This document shows positions 42,024 through 50,682 of a stretch of DNA of 64,000 nt, piece by piece. The stretch is from assembly GCA_024709145.1 (NCBI GenBank), contig JANJXG010000123.1, positions 41,270 through 105,269 of the forward strand. The letters run 5' to 3'. Positions within the stretch are counted from its first letter, which is position 1; each line of letters begins with the position of its first letter. Under the pieces are notes generated by a model. The model made no database searches. It was not told the DNA's origin and saw nothing but the letters and a program-made list of their open reading frames with translations. The translations under genes and the position numbers were made by a program. Source of the DNA: Bacteroidales bacterium. Its GTDB lineage: Bacteria; Bacteroidota; Bacteroidia; Bacteroidales; F082.

Positions 42024-42151
42024 CAGCTTTCCGAAATTTAGGCTGGGTCTAAATAAGAATGATAAAACACTGTTTAATAGTTATTTATACTAATATAAGG
42101 AAGTTTATAGACAAATCCACTGTTAATTAATTAGCAGAAGAGAACAGAAAA

Positions 42152-42183
42152 GGCAAAAAAAAAGCTGACCCCGGAAAGTCAGC
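42152..42183 (-). terminator. Rho-independent terminator of operon A
   Basis: GCTGAC (42164-42169) pairs with GTCAGC (42178-42183) around 8 bases. On the minus strand it is followed by about nine consecutive T. It is placed 24 bases after the rhodanese-like gene and separates operons A and B. Confidence 0.8.
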
Positions 42184-42207
42184 CTTTTGGTTTAAGCCAA
42201 AAAAAAA

Positions 42208-42861
42208 TTAAGAGCAACCGCCTTTCACGGCTTTCTTTTTACCAACAGCTTTGGGTTTCGGCGGCGCTGCAGAACCTTCTTTTTTGTCGGCGACACTTGC
42301 AACCAAGCCACCACCGCCAAGGGCCTGACTGGCACCTTTGCGAAAATCGTATCTGGCCAATTCATCATCTGACGAAGTTGAAGCCGGAGCCTGTGGGTTC
42401 ATGATGGTTTCAAACCAATAATTGAGGCCTCCCATCAACACGTAATTGTTTTCATAACCCAACTGGCGGACCAGCATCCAGGCTTCGTTGGCACGAGTGC
42501 TTCCATTGGCATAAAAGACATTTGTCATAGTTCCTTGATTGAGCAAGTCGGCATATTCGGGTGACAACAGATCGTCGAGCGGGATGTTTATTGCTCCCGG
42601 AAGGCTGTATTTTTCAAATTCACTCTGTGGTCTCACATCGATAAGCTGAAGCACAGGGTCTTTCTCTACGATCATTTTGGCTACCAGCTCAGCCTCAAGG
42701 TATTGTGTACCACTTTTCAACTCGTCCAAAATTTGCTGCGCTGTCAGCTTAAACGGCGTTGTGGTGTTGCGCGGAACAGCTGCAATAATCAATCCCAGTG
42801 ACAGAATGATCACCGAAAGCAGGATGCGTGGGTTAAAATCAGTTAGCTTCATATCTTTCAT
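42208..42861 (-). CDS. Rhodanese-like protein without active-site Cys, C-terminal GGCS
   Basis: A 217-residue protein with an N-terminal helix (ILLSVIILSLGLIIAAVP), a linker (LTAQQILDELKSG) and a rhodanese domain (LQLIDVRPQSEFEKYSLPGAINIP). The loop is NVFYANGSTRANEAW: the CX4R motif survives as AX4R, with Ala replacing Cys. A basic, low-complexity tail (PPKPKAVGKKKAVKGGCS) ends with the same GGCS as the last gene of operon B. It is the last gene of operon A and corresponds to the second half of the fusion encoded at 36751-37980. Confidence 0.85.
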   Translation of the reverse strand: MKDMKLTDFNPRILLSVIILSLGLIIAAVPRNTTTPFKLTAQQILDELKSGTQYLEAELVAKMIVEKDPVLQLIDVRPQSEFEKYSLPGAINIPLDDLLSPEYADLLNQGTMTNVFYANGSTRANEAWMLVRQLGYENNYVLMGGLNYWFETIMNPQAPASTSSDDELARYDFRKGASQALGGGGLVASVADKKEGSAAPPKPKAVGKKKAVKGGCS

Positions 42862-42881
42862 TTTTACTTTGTTTCTTAATT

Positions 42882-43472
42882 TTAATACTCATCACGCGGA
42901 AACATTTTTTCAGCTTTCTCACCCATCCAGAACATGGCAACAGCCGCCAGAATGACCAATAAAACCGTCACTCCTTCTGACAGACCGAAAAACTCAGAAA
43001 TACGCGGACTGCCCCAAAACTCAGCCAGGTATAGAGGTTCGAACCATTCATAAGCCTCTCCAAAGAGGAATATTCCGATAAAAAGGCCGGCAATAAAAAC
43101 ATAAGCGTCAATCTTGCCAATGGCTGCACCACAGAAACTCGTTCCCGGGCAATAACCTCCCATGATGAACCCGGCTCCCATAATCACACCACCAACCACT
43201 GACGACCATAAATAGGTTTCGTTCACATACACAATACTCAGGTCAACCCAGTCGAACAGGCTGAAAAAGAGCAAGCCAAGCATGGCTGTGATGGCTCCGG
43301 TAAAAAACACCTTTAACACGACTGTGTCATAACCATAAAAAACACCGGCAAGTTTACGGCTCGACGAAAATCCACCTTGTTCAAGCACAAATCCAAAAGC
43401 GATTCCGATGAAGAATGCCAGCAGCAGATTTGTGTTTTCACTAATTATTTCATTGATTACCAAGGGTCCCAT
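42882..43472 (-). CDS. YeeE/YedE family sulfur transporter half
   Basis: A 196-residue membrane protein with EQGGFSSSRKLAGVFYG and GGYCPGTSFCGAAIGKIDAY. It is clearly paralogous to the N-terminal part of the fusion protein at 36751-37980 but stops before the rhodanese domain, which here is a separate gene 20 bp downstream. An additional Cys follows the GYCPGT motif (SFCGA). Confidence 0.88.
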   Translation of the reverse strand: MGPLVINEIISENTNLLLAFFIGIAFGFVLEQGGFSSSRKLAGVFYGYDTVVLKVFFTGAITAMLGLLFFSLFDWVDLSIVYVNETYLWSSVVGGVIMGAGFIMGGYCPGTSFCGAAIGKIDAYVFIAGLFIGIFLFGEAYEWFEPLYLAEFWGSPRISEFFGLSEGVTVLLVILAAVAMFWMGEKAEKMFPRDEY

Positions 43473-43499
43473 ATCTTATACTGTTTTAAGGTTCGACAA

Positions 43500-44033
43500 T
43501 TATATCCAGAGTTTACGAAAGAAATAGGCCAGCATAAATGCTGTGCCGAAGATGGCAGCCATCGAGATAAATCCCCCGAGCGAAAGCACTGCCATGCCAC
43601 TCAATGCCGAGCCGCTGGTGCAACCTCTGCCGAGCTGCGAGCCAAGCCCGAAGAGAACACCTCCGGCCAGAGCAAAAAGCAACCTTGTCCGGCTTTGAAT
43701 GCCGGGATTGTGTTCAACTTTCCAGGTAAGCCTGCGTGAAACCACCCCGCTCACAAATCCTCCCACAATCACACCCAGCATCTGATATACCAACCAGTTG
43801 TTCAATGGTTTACCTTCGTGGGCTTTGCTGTAGCTATCGTAAAAAGGTGAAGCAGCCGCGTGTTTCGGCGCCACTGTTTCCACCCCGGCAACAATGGCAC
43901 TCTTCACGGCACCACTGGCACCAAGCCCGCGTCCTGAGATGAAATTTGCTGCCAGAACAACCAGACCCAGCAACACACCTGCCAGGTAGGGGTTCATGTA
44001 ATTTCTTGGTTTTCGGATTGTTTCCATAGTCAT
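43500..44033 (-). CDS. YeeE/YedE family sulfur transporter half
   Basis: A 177-residue membrane protein, paralogue of the product of 37993-38517: NYMNPYLAGVLLGLVVLA, GRGLGASGAVKS and LGRGCTSGSALSGMAVLS are nearly the same. The start at 44033 (MTMETIRKP) is preferred to the TTG at 44063 because it gives the same N-terminus as the paralogue. It pairs with the other half encoded immediately downstream. Confidence 0.88.
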   Translation of the reverse strand: MTMETIRKPRNYMNPYLAGVLLGLVVLAANFISGRGLGASGAVKSAIVAGVETVAPKHAAASPFYDSYSKAHEGKPLNNWLVYQMLGVIVGGFVSGVVSRRLTWKVEHNPGIQSRTRLLFALAGGVLFGLGSQLGRGCTSGSALSGMAVLSLGGFISMAAIFGTAFMLAYFFRKLWI

Positions 44034-44071
44034 AAAATTATCGGTTTTCTTTGTTTGATCCAATTACTTTT

Positions 44072-45013
44072 CTAATACAACCAACGGCTGGCTTGTCCGG
44101 CATACGCCATGATAAAACGGAACATCAGGCCGCCAAAGAGCACCAGGACGGGTGCCAGCCAATGCGGCATGCTGAATCCGCGCAGTTCAAGGATTTCGAG
44201 AATGGCCGGCAACAACAGACCCAGGCTGAAAACAAAGAGCCAGAAGACAGTGGTGTAGGGTCCACCCAGAAATAGCTGTGCAGCTTCGATGTGAACCTGT
44301 GTGCTGGCCAAGAAGCCCATAAACATGTGAATAATCAAAAAAATCTCAATGCCAATCAGCATCAGATCGATGCGGGTGAAATAATGTCGCTCGGCAGTGT
44401 TTCGGCTAAGTAAGACAATGGCTGCCGCACCCGTCGATAATCCTGAAGTTAAAAACAAGGGGCCCAAAATGGAGGTGTTCCACAAAGGACGTGCATTGAA
44501 AGCCGAAAACAGGATTCCGGTATAAACACCCAGAATCAGCGATGAGACCAGTAATATCCAGGAGATTGTCAGCAGGTTTTGTTTAAAAAACTTCTCAAGC
44601 CTGATCAGAACAGGATATTTCCAATCCCATCCCGGAAAGATGTCCCTGATGTTGAGTGCACACCAGACGATCGAAAGCGGTGTTACGACCATCAGTGTCC
44701 AGGCACCCCACGACATGGGCGATTCGAGTCGGATGGTGGTATAAAGCCGCCAGAAATAGAGTTTGTGATTGAGATCGAGCAAAAGAGCCAGCAGCCCGAT
44801 GCTGAGGAGAATGGGTGTGGCAAAGGGGGCCAGACGGGCTGCTGCCGGATATTTATCAGCCTTGCCCTGAATGGTTACCAATGCAGCAAAGAACAGGATG
44901 CCGGCTGCAAGTCCGCCCAGAAAAAGGTAAAGCGGAATGTGCCAGTGCCAAATGTGCAGGCCGGGATCGATCAGACGGTTCATCCTCCCACTTACGATAA
45001 GTTCTTCTCTCAT
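44072..45013 (-). CDS. NrfD/PsrC-type membrane anchor of the molybdoenzyme
   Basis: A 313-residue protein with about eight or nine helices. It has HIPLYLFLGGLAAGILFFAAL at the N-terminus, LDLNHKLYFWRLYTT and ESPMSWGAWTLMVVTPLS, all typical of the PsrC/NrfD/PhsC group. It would oxidise menaquinol and pass electrons to the ferredoxin-like subunit. It is the third gene of operon A, in the usual A-B-C order. Confidence 0.92.
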   Translation of the reverse strand: MREELIVSGRMNRLIDPGLHIWHWHIPLYLFLGGLAAGILFFAALVTIQGKADKYPAAARLAPFATPILLSIGLLALLLDLNHKLYFWRLYTTIRLESPMSWGAWTLMVVTPLSIVWCALNIRDIFPGWDWKYPVLIRLEKFFKQNLLTISWILLVSSLILGVYTGILFSAFNARPLWNTSILGPLFLTSGLSTGAAAIVLLSRNTAERHYFTRIDLMLIGIEIFLIIHMFMGFLASTQVHIEAAQLFLGGPYTTVFWLFVFSLGLLLPAILEILELRGFSMPHWLAPVLVLFGGLMFRFIMAYAGQASRWLY

Positions 45014-45058
45014 AATTCTTTCGGTTGATAATGTCAGATTTATTCAGTTTTTTCCTTT

Positions 45059-45595
45059 TCAGATCAGGAAATAAAGCTGTGGGTTTGTGCCAGCTTCGGG
45101 GATCAGTGTTTTCCATTTCCGCTTCTTCAACACACGGCTCACCGGACTGTTTGGGTCATCGAGATCGCCGAAATACATGCATTTGGTAGGACAAACACTC
45201 ACACATGCCGGATCGAGGCCCTTTTTCACCCGGTTGTCAAGGCAGAAAGTGCATTTGTCAACATAACCTTCAGGATGCGGATAACGGGCATCATAAGGGC
45301 AGGAAGCAATACAGGCACCACAACCGATGCATTCATCGGGTGTAACAAGCACTACACCGCCTTCGGCATAATGGCTGGCCCCGGTGGGGCAACAGCGTAC
45401 ACAGGGTGAATTTTCGCAGTGATTGCAGCGTTCTGATCTGATTTCAATTTCAAGTTGGGGATAGGTGCCGTCGGTCACTTCAACAATCCAATCGCGGCAA
45501 TAGCCGATCGGCACATTGTTTTCGGTTTGACATCCAACCACACAGTCTGAACAACCAACACATTTTTTCGTGTCAACAGCCATGGCATATCTCAT
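45059..45595 (-). CDS. Iron-sulfur subunit with four [4Fe-4S] clusters (PhsB/PsrB type)
   Basis: A 178-residue protein with four cysteine groups: CVGCSDCVVGC, CNHCENSPCVRCC, CIGCGACIASC and CTFCLDNRVKKGLDPAC..C. There is no signal peptide; subunits of this family travel across the membrane with the Tat-exported catalytic subunit. It overlaps the catalytic gene by 4 bp. Confidence 0.94.
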   Translation of the reverse strand: MRYAMAVDTKKCVGCSDCVVGCQTENNVPIGYCRDWIVEVTDGTYPQLEIEIRSERCNHCENSPCVRCCPTGASHYAEGGVVLVTPDECIGCGACIASCPYDARYPHPEGYVDKCTFCLDNRVKKGLDPACVSVCPTKCMYFGDLDDPNSPVSRVLKKRKWKTLIPEAGTNPQLYFLI

Positions 45596-47838
45596 GATTC
45601 AGCCTCCTTTCCCATCGCTTCAAAATCAGTGATAAAAGTTACAAAATTGCTTCTCATTCCCGTACCTCCCATGACAGGGTCGATTTTCACATTGGTGACG
45701 AGCTCGGTGTCATTGATGCCGCGCCCGTGTGCTCTCGTAAGTTTTTTATTATTATGGCCAAAGCCGTGAACCATATAAACGCTGTCCCAGCGAATACGCT
45801 CGGTAACGCGCACCTTGATGCTGAAAGTTGAAACTTTACCATCCTGATTTTTCAGCTTTACGTATTGTCCTGACTTCAAGTCCCATATTTTAGCCACTTT
45901 TGGATTTACCCACAGGGTGTTTTCATCCATCAGTTCGGTCAGGTTGGGATTGTTGGCCGTACGGCTGAAGGTGTGCATGGGTGCACGTCCGTATATCAGA
46001 CGGTAGAAACCTTCCGCAGGTTCTTCATGGGCTGTGTAAACCGGCAGGGGATCAAAGCCCTCAGCTTCCATGTCAGTTGAATAGAGCTCGATCTTACCGG
46101 TATTGGTATTGAATGCCACGTCTTCACCCGGGGCGAAATACAAGTCATCGTGTTTGCGGGGAAATTTCTTAACGCCGATGCGTTTCATTTCATCGAGAGA
46201 TGAACCAATCTGCCGAAGCTGCCAATCAAGGTATTCTTCCATGTCTTTCCACGGGAACCAGGCTTCGAGACCCATTTTAATTGCCAGTTCCCTCGCGATC
46301 CAATCGGCTGGTTTGGAGTTGTACTTTGGTTCGGCAGCAGGAACCCTGACGGCGATATTTGGCTCCCGATGCCCCGATTTGCGCAGCATATCATACCGCT
46401 CAAGGTAGGTGCATTCGGGCAACACAACGTCGGCATAGCCTGTTATTTCAACCGGCATGGTATCGATTACAACGAGCAATTCGAGGGCTTCCATCGCCTT
46501 GATGGTTTGCTCCTGGTCGGGAAGGGCAGCCAGCAAATTGGTGCCATTGACAAACCAGGCTTTGAAACTGCAGTTTTGATCGGGTGTGGGGATGGTGGCA
46601 TCGCAAATTCCATTGCTTACGACCTCGTTGGCGAGGTTATACTTGCCTTTGTAGGCATCTGTGGGTTTGTGTTTTGGAGTGGGGAAAGGCGGTGTTGGAA
46701 AATCAGGCACACTGGCTTTTTCAGGTTGATAAAAACCTCCACGTCTTCCCCACGATCCGAGCAATGCGTTGAGAATGGCCACGGCCCTGAGGCGTTGGGT
46801 GTCATCACCATACCAGGTTACATGCCTGCCGGGATGGATAATCACTGCCGGAGAGGCATCATACATCTCTTTGGCCGTGCGTCTGATGACGTTGGGATCG
46901 ATGGTAGTGATTCCATAAGCCCATTCAGGAGTATATTTTTTTACATGTTCCTTCAATTCTTCAAAACCATGGGCATAGCGGGCGATGTACTCCTTGTCGT
47001 ACCAGCCGTTTTCGATCAGCACATTCATCCAGGAAAGCAGCAAAGCCATGTCGGTAGAGGGCTTGATGGGCAACCAGAATTTCGATTTACTGGCAGCCGT
47101 CGAAAAACGCGGATCTACAGTGATGATTGTTGCCCCTTTGTCAATGGCATCCGACATTTCCTGAATCTGTCCGTTGTGCATGTTTTCGCCGATATGCGAA
47201 CCAATCAGCACCAAACAACGGGTGTCGCGGATATCGGTACGTTCGGGCGAATAAATGATGTCGCCGAAAGTTGTTAAGAAACCAACTTCACGCGGCCCGC
47301 GGCACTGGGCAAAAGAAGGCGCGGTAACCGATTGTGATCCAAAGGCTTTTAGCATCTGTCCAAAGTGGGCACCGCCCGATCCATGGGTGAACAGCGCAAC
47401 ACATTCTGTTCCGTAGCGAGCGGCTATATCCTTCATTTTGACTGCAATAAAATCGAGCGCTTCGTCCCAGTCTGCTTCCCTGAAGGTGGCTTTCCCGTCC
47501 ACAACCGTGCGGATAAGCGGGGTTTTGAGTCTGTCCTCATCAGTGTACTGACCCACACCACCTGTTCCCCGCGGGCAAAACCTGCCATTGCAATGAGGGT
47601 CGTCGTCGTTACCGACAATTTTCTGGATGTTGCCTTTGCTGTCTTTGTAAACCCATCCGGCACATTGCCAAAAACAAACTTCGCAATACGTGGGGGTGCG
47701 GGATAAACTAACGGGGCCTGCCGTAAGTTTTTCAATCAGTTCGGAGGCATTGGTCCACTTGCCCACCGAGGCGGCCATAGCCATCCCTCCTGCCCCTAAA
47801 CTGCTGATTTTAATAAATTGTCGTCGCGTGGTTTTCAT
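45592..47838 (-). CDS. Molybdopterin oxidoreductase, thiosulfate/polysulfide reductase type catalytic subunit
   Basis: A 748-residue enzyme of the DMSO reductase family, the length of PhsA/PsrA. It has a Tat signal (TTRRQFIKIS), an iron-sulfur motif with C52, C55, C59 and C88 in the context YCEVCFWQCAG...FCPRG, and C179 in SFAQCRGPREVG as the probable molybdenum ligand. The CEVCFWQCAG sequence is characteristic of the Phs/Psr/Srr group. Thiosulfate, polysulfide or elemental sulfur are likely substrates, and selenate cannot be excluded. The start at 47838 begins the Tat signal; the frame extends to 47886. It is the first gene of operon A. Confidence 0.93.
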   Translation of the reverse strand: MKTTRRQFIKISSLGAGGMAMAASVGKWTNASELIEKLTAGPVSLSRTPTYCEVCFWQCAGWVYKDSKGNIQKIVGNDDDPHCNGRFCPRGTGGVGQYTDEDRLKTPLIRTVVDGKATFREADWDEALDFIAVKMKDIAARYGTECVALFTHGSGGAHFGQMLKAFGSQSVTAPSFAQCRGPREVGFLTTFGDIIYSPERTDIRDTRCLVLIGSHIGENMHNGQIQEMSDAIDKGATIITVDPRFSTAASKSKFWLPIKPSTDMALLLSWMNVLIENGWYDKEYIARYAHGFEELKEHVKKYTPEWAYGITTIDPNVIRRTAKEMYDASPAVIIHPGRHVTWYGDDTQRLRAVAILNALLGSWGRRGGFYQPEKASVPDFPTPPFPTPKHKPTDAYKGKYNLANEVVSNGICDATIPTPDQNCSFKAWFVNGTNLLAALPDQEQTIKAMEALELLVVIDTMPVEITGYADVVLPECTYLERYDMLRKSGHREPNIAVRVPAAEPKYNSKPADWIARELAIKMGLEAWFPWKDMEEYLDWQLRQIGSSLDEMKRIGVKKFPRKHDDLYFAPGEDVAFNTNTGKIELYSTDMEAEGFDPLPVYTAHEEPAEGFYRLIYGRAPMHTFSRTANNPNLTELMDENTLWVNPKVAKIWDLKSGQYVKLKNQDGKVSTFSIKVRVTERIRWDSVYMVHGFGHNNKKLTRAHGRGINDTELVTNVKIDPVMGGTGMRSNFVTFITDFEAMGKEAES

Positions 47839-47888
47839 ATCCACTGAAGTTTTGATGAACAGATATAGATATTTGAATATATCCATGA

Positions 47889-47896
47889 CAAAATTA
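47889..47896 (-). promoter_or_regulatory. Possible -7 element of operon A
   Basis: The minus strand reads TAATTTTG (TAnnTTTG), 50 bases before the ATG at 47838. No clear -33 element and no -24/-12 pair were found. Confidence 0.35.
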
Positions 47897-48037
47897 TAAA
47901 AAACACCGGTTTATTGTGCTGATTACGAATATTCTAGCGTGTTGTTATTTAGACTAATTCCAGATAAGTACATGAAGACAAGCCTGTCGTGGATTTGGGT
48001 TTTTCGGACAAAAAAGTCTTGTTTACCGCAACAAAAA

Positions 48038-48064
48038 AAAGCAGGTCGATCCACTACCTGCTTT
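48038..48064 (-). terminator. Rho-independent terminator after the serine hydrolase gene
   Basis: AAAGCAGGT (48038-48046) pairs perfectly with ACCTGCTTT (48056-48064) around 9 bases. On the minus strand a T run follows. It is 40 bases after the stop at 48105. Confidence 0.8.
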
Positions 48065-48104
48065 CTGAAATAATATCCGCTTTCGGGCGATAAACCTGGC
48101 CGGA

Positions 48105-49421
48105 TTATTCCTTCGTCATCACAAACTGCGACCCTCCCTGCTGAAGGGTGAGGCTGTTTTCAGTAAAAACGATGACAATTCCGGCCAAATCGAAACGAAA
48201 TGTTTTTTCATCACTGGCATCGAGCGGAAAAGGTTGCTGTCCGGTTCCCTGGGCAAACAACTGTTGATCCTTGCGGCTTACTGTGAGCTTAATTGGCAGG
48301 GCGGGACTGCTGTAAGTCCCGGTATAGGATTCGAGTAGTTTTGTGTCCACTACCGCAGTTTGAAATTTGGGCAAGGTATATGGTTTGTCATACAGGGCAC
48401 TCAACAGCCCGATCATCAGCTCGTTGAGGCTGAAGCTTGCCCCATTGAGGTTAACGGCAACAGCATAGCTGCTATCGGGAAACCAGGCCAGGTTTGCCAC
48501 GAAATCGTCAATGCCTCCCGTATGACCAAAGCCTTTGTGTTCATAAAAAGGCATGGCAAAAATGCCATATCCAAAATGGTCGTGCAAAGTGGTCATTATT
48601 TCCATTGAGGCCGGCCGGAGTAATTTTCCGTTGAAAAGGGCCTGAATAAATAGGTTGAGTTCGGAAGGTGTTGACACAATGGCGCCTGCACCACCGGGAA
48701 TTGACATATCAGTTTCGCTTGAAACTTCCCATCCGTCAGGTCCGGCATGATAGGAATAGCAGCCCCCGAGAAGCTGTGAAGCGGGTTTTCCGACAGCAGT
48801 TCGGGTGAGTCCAAGTGGCTTTGTAATGCGAAGGGCAAGGTTTTCAGCATAGGTTTTTTCCGTCAGCTGCTCGATAATGTAACCAAGGAGGATAAAGTTT
48901 GAGTTGCTGTAGGCTGTCTTTTCACCAGGCTGAAAGTCTGGTTTGCCACTGCTGATGAGGTCGAGGATTCGTTCTTTCGACTGAAACTTTGTGTTATAGG
49001 TGAGATAAAGACTGTCGTCGGTGATGCTGTGAATGCCGCTTCGGTGACCGAGCAGTTGATCCATCGTAATTTGAGAAGCATTGGGAATGGCAGGAAAAAA
49101 AGCAGATAGCATGGTTTCGGTGCTGAGTTTTTGCTCTTCAATCAATTGAAGAATCATCACGGCAGTAAACATTTTGCTGATGGATCCAATGCGGTAAACA
49201 CTGCTGTTATCAGCTTTCAATCCTTTTTCGACATTGCAAAATCCGATGGATCGCTGATACATTTCTTCACCATCCATGAAGATACTCACGCTCCCCATCA
49301 CCTTGCCGGCTTCGTTGAGTACATTCAAAAGGCTGTCGATCCGTGCGACAGGATTACTTTGCTGGGCCGGAAGCCAAAGTCCGGCACAGCAGAGCAATAG
49401 TGAAAGGAATAGCTTTCTCAT
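48105..49421 (-). CDS. Exported serine hydrolase, class C beta-lactamase family
   Basis: A 438-residue protein with a signal peptide (1-20, ending WLPAQ). It carries the penicillin-binding-type active site: SxxK as SISK (S80, K83), YSN in GEKTAYSNSNFILLG, and HTGG near residue 295. Many such proteins in Bacteroidota are esterases or D-aminopeptidases rather than resistance enzymes. A C-terminal domain of about 100 residues (LPIKLTVSRKDQQLFAQG) is common in this group. The gene overlaps the DUF6249 gene by 4 bp. Confidence 0.88.
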   Translation of the reverse strand: MRKLFLSLLLCCAGLWLPAQQSNPVARIDSLLNVLNEAGKVMGSVSIFMDGEEMYQRSIGFCNVEKGLKADNSSVYRIGSISKMFTAVMILQLIEEQKLSTETMLSAFFPAIPNASQITMDQLLGHRSGIHSITDDSLYLTYNTKFQSKERILDLISSGKPDFQPGEKTAYSNSNFILLGYIIEQLTEKTYAENLALRITKPLGLTRTAVGKPASQLLGGCYSYHAGPDGWEVSSETDMSIPGGAGAIVSTPSELNLFIQALFNGKLLRPASMEIMTTLHDHFGYGIFAMPFYEHKGFGHTGGIDDFVANLAWFPDSSYAVAVNLNGASFSLNELMIGLLSALYDKPYTLPKFQTAVVDTKLLESYTGTYSSPALPIKLTVSRKDQQLFAQGTGQQPFPLDASDEKTFRFDLAGIVIVFTENSLTLQQGGSQFVMTKE

Positions 49422-49765
49422 GATTGTTTATTGGCTTTGCGTTCCTTCGTTTCGATGAGGTAGTTGAGAACGAGGGCAGCACCACCAAACAAAAAAGTCA
49501 TGGAAAAGAAAGAAACTTCTTCGTTCAAAGCAGTGGTTACCGCGAGAATGTTACCAAACAAGATACCGGCACCAACTCCGATAAAGAGCATACCAAATTT
49601 CAGGCTGCTGAAACGACCTGAAGGTTTTTCGACGGCAAAGAGTGCCGGATCATAGCCTTTTTCCATCATGGTAAGACGTTCGCGACGGCGTACAAAAAGG
49701 AAAAAGAGACCGTAGATAGTGCCAAAAATGATGGCTGTGATGGCAATGGGAGTGATTTCGACCAT
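49418..49765 (-). CDS. DUF6249-like membrane protein
   Basis: A 115-residue protein with three hydrophobic helices (about 5-24, 55-75 and 85-105). The basic, Met-containing loop RRERLTMMEKGYDPALF after the first helix is typical of the DUF6249 family often found beside ECF sigma genes in Bacteroidota. Here it is upstream of and coupled to the serine hydrolase gene. Function unknown. Confidence 0.75.
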   Translation of the reverse strand: MVEITPIAITAIIFGTIYGLFFLFVRRRERLTMMEKGYDPALFAVEKPSGRFSSLKFGMLFIGVGAGILFGNILAVTTALNEEVSFFSMTFLFGGAALVLNYLIETKERKANKQS

Positions 49766-49969
49766 GGTTTAAAAGATTTGAGGTTTATTATACTTTTTAT
49801 TTCGACCTTTTTGACGCAATAATCCAGAATGGTTACACCCGGCGCTGATATATTTTTCAAAAAGCATCCGAAAAAACCGGCACAATAAACCAATGATTTT
49901 ATAGTTATTTTTGTGCCCGTTTCTGCTTCAACGGGCATTTGTGTTTAAAATACTGGTTTTAAATTATTT

Positions 49970-50677
49970 ATGAAAATACTTTTTCTGTTTAGCTGTGTTT
50001 TTATGTTTCCGTTTCTTCTTCTTGCCCAAGCAGAAGAGGCCGAGCCCGACACAAGTTATCAGTATTTGTTTGGTGAAGCCTTCATTCTCGGCGACAGCCT
50101 GATCCAAATGGCGCAAAGCGACAGCGGATCCATCCTGAGCGACAGTGTTTCATTTCTGGCACAGTTTGAGGCCGACTTTTACTTATCCGACAGTATTTTT
50201 CCTGATTTTGGGTCCTATAAAACCAATGTCTTTTCGGAGCGGCTACTCCGGCAACCTCCCTCGCTTGTTTCGGTAAAAATCGAAGAATTGGTTGATTACT
50301 CACTTACTTTTGTTGGTCTGCCATATCGTTTCGGAGGCACAAGCGAAAATGGTTTTGATTGCTCAGGCTTTGTCAGGTATGTTTATGGTAAATACGGAAG
50401 AGAACTCCCTCGTTCGAGTCGCGAGCAGGTACACATTGGTTCAACGATAGCGCTCAGCGAAGTTCAAAAAGGAGATTTGCTGTTTTTTAAAGGCCGCAAT
50501 TCGCGCAGCTCCTACATCGGGCACGTAGCCATGGTTATCGAAGTATCGCCCGACGGCAAGGATGTTAAAATGATTCACAGCACCCGGCATGGATTGAGGG
50601 CCGACTGGCTCTCGCAGGAACCTTATTATGTAAAACGTTACGTTACCGCCCGCCGACCCGGGCTTAACCCACCCTGA
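49970..50677 (+). CDS. NlpC/P60 family cell-wall peptidase
   Basis: A 235-residue exported cysteine peptidase. A signal peptide (1-20) is followed by an unusual Ser/Asp-rich segment of about 80 residues. The catalytic domain from about residue 105 has GFDCSGFVRYVYG (C131), GHVAMVIE (H185) and MIHSTRHG (H203) as the triad. It should cut peptides in peptidoglycan. A -7-like TATTTTTG lies at 49906-49913. The HAD gene follows after 5 bp. Confidence 0.9.
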   Translation: MKILFLFSCVFMFPFLLLAQAEEAEPDTSYQYLFGEAFILGDSLIQMAQSDSGSILSDSVSFLAQFEADFYLSDSIFPDFGSYKTNVFSERLLRQPPSLVSVKIEELVDYSLTFVGLPYRFGGTSENGFDCSGFVRYVYGKYGRELPRSSREQVHIGSTIALSEVQKGDLLFFKGRNSRSSYIGHVAMVIEVSPDGKDVKMIHSTRHGLRADWLSQEPYYVKRYVTARRPGLNPP

Positions 50678-50682
50678 CAAGC

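Noticed and set aside
46369..47277. 302-residue plus-strand frame inside the molybdoenzyme gene
   Set aside because: Antisense shadow of strongly conserved coding sequence; no recognisable motif and no start signals.
45592..47838. Assignment of the molybdoenzyme as tetrathionate reductase TtrA or arsenate reductase ArrA
   Set aside because: Both are considerably longer; length and the CEVCFWQCAG motif fit the Phs/Psr group better.
48105..49421. Antibiotic-resistance beta-lactamase
   Set aside because: It has the general SxxK/YSN/HTGG site, but this large family is mostly esterases and peptidases, and the context gives no resistance hint.
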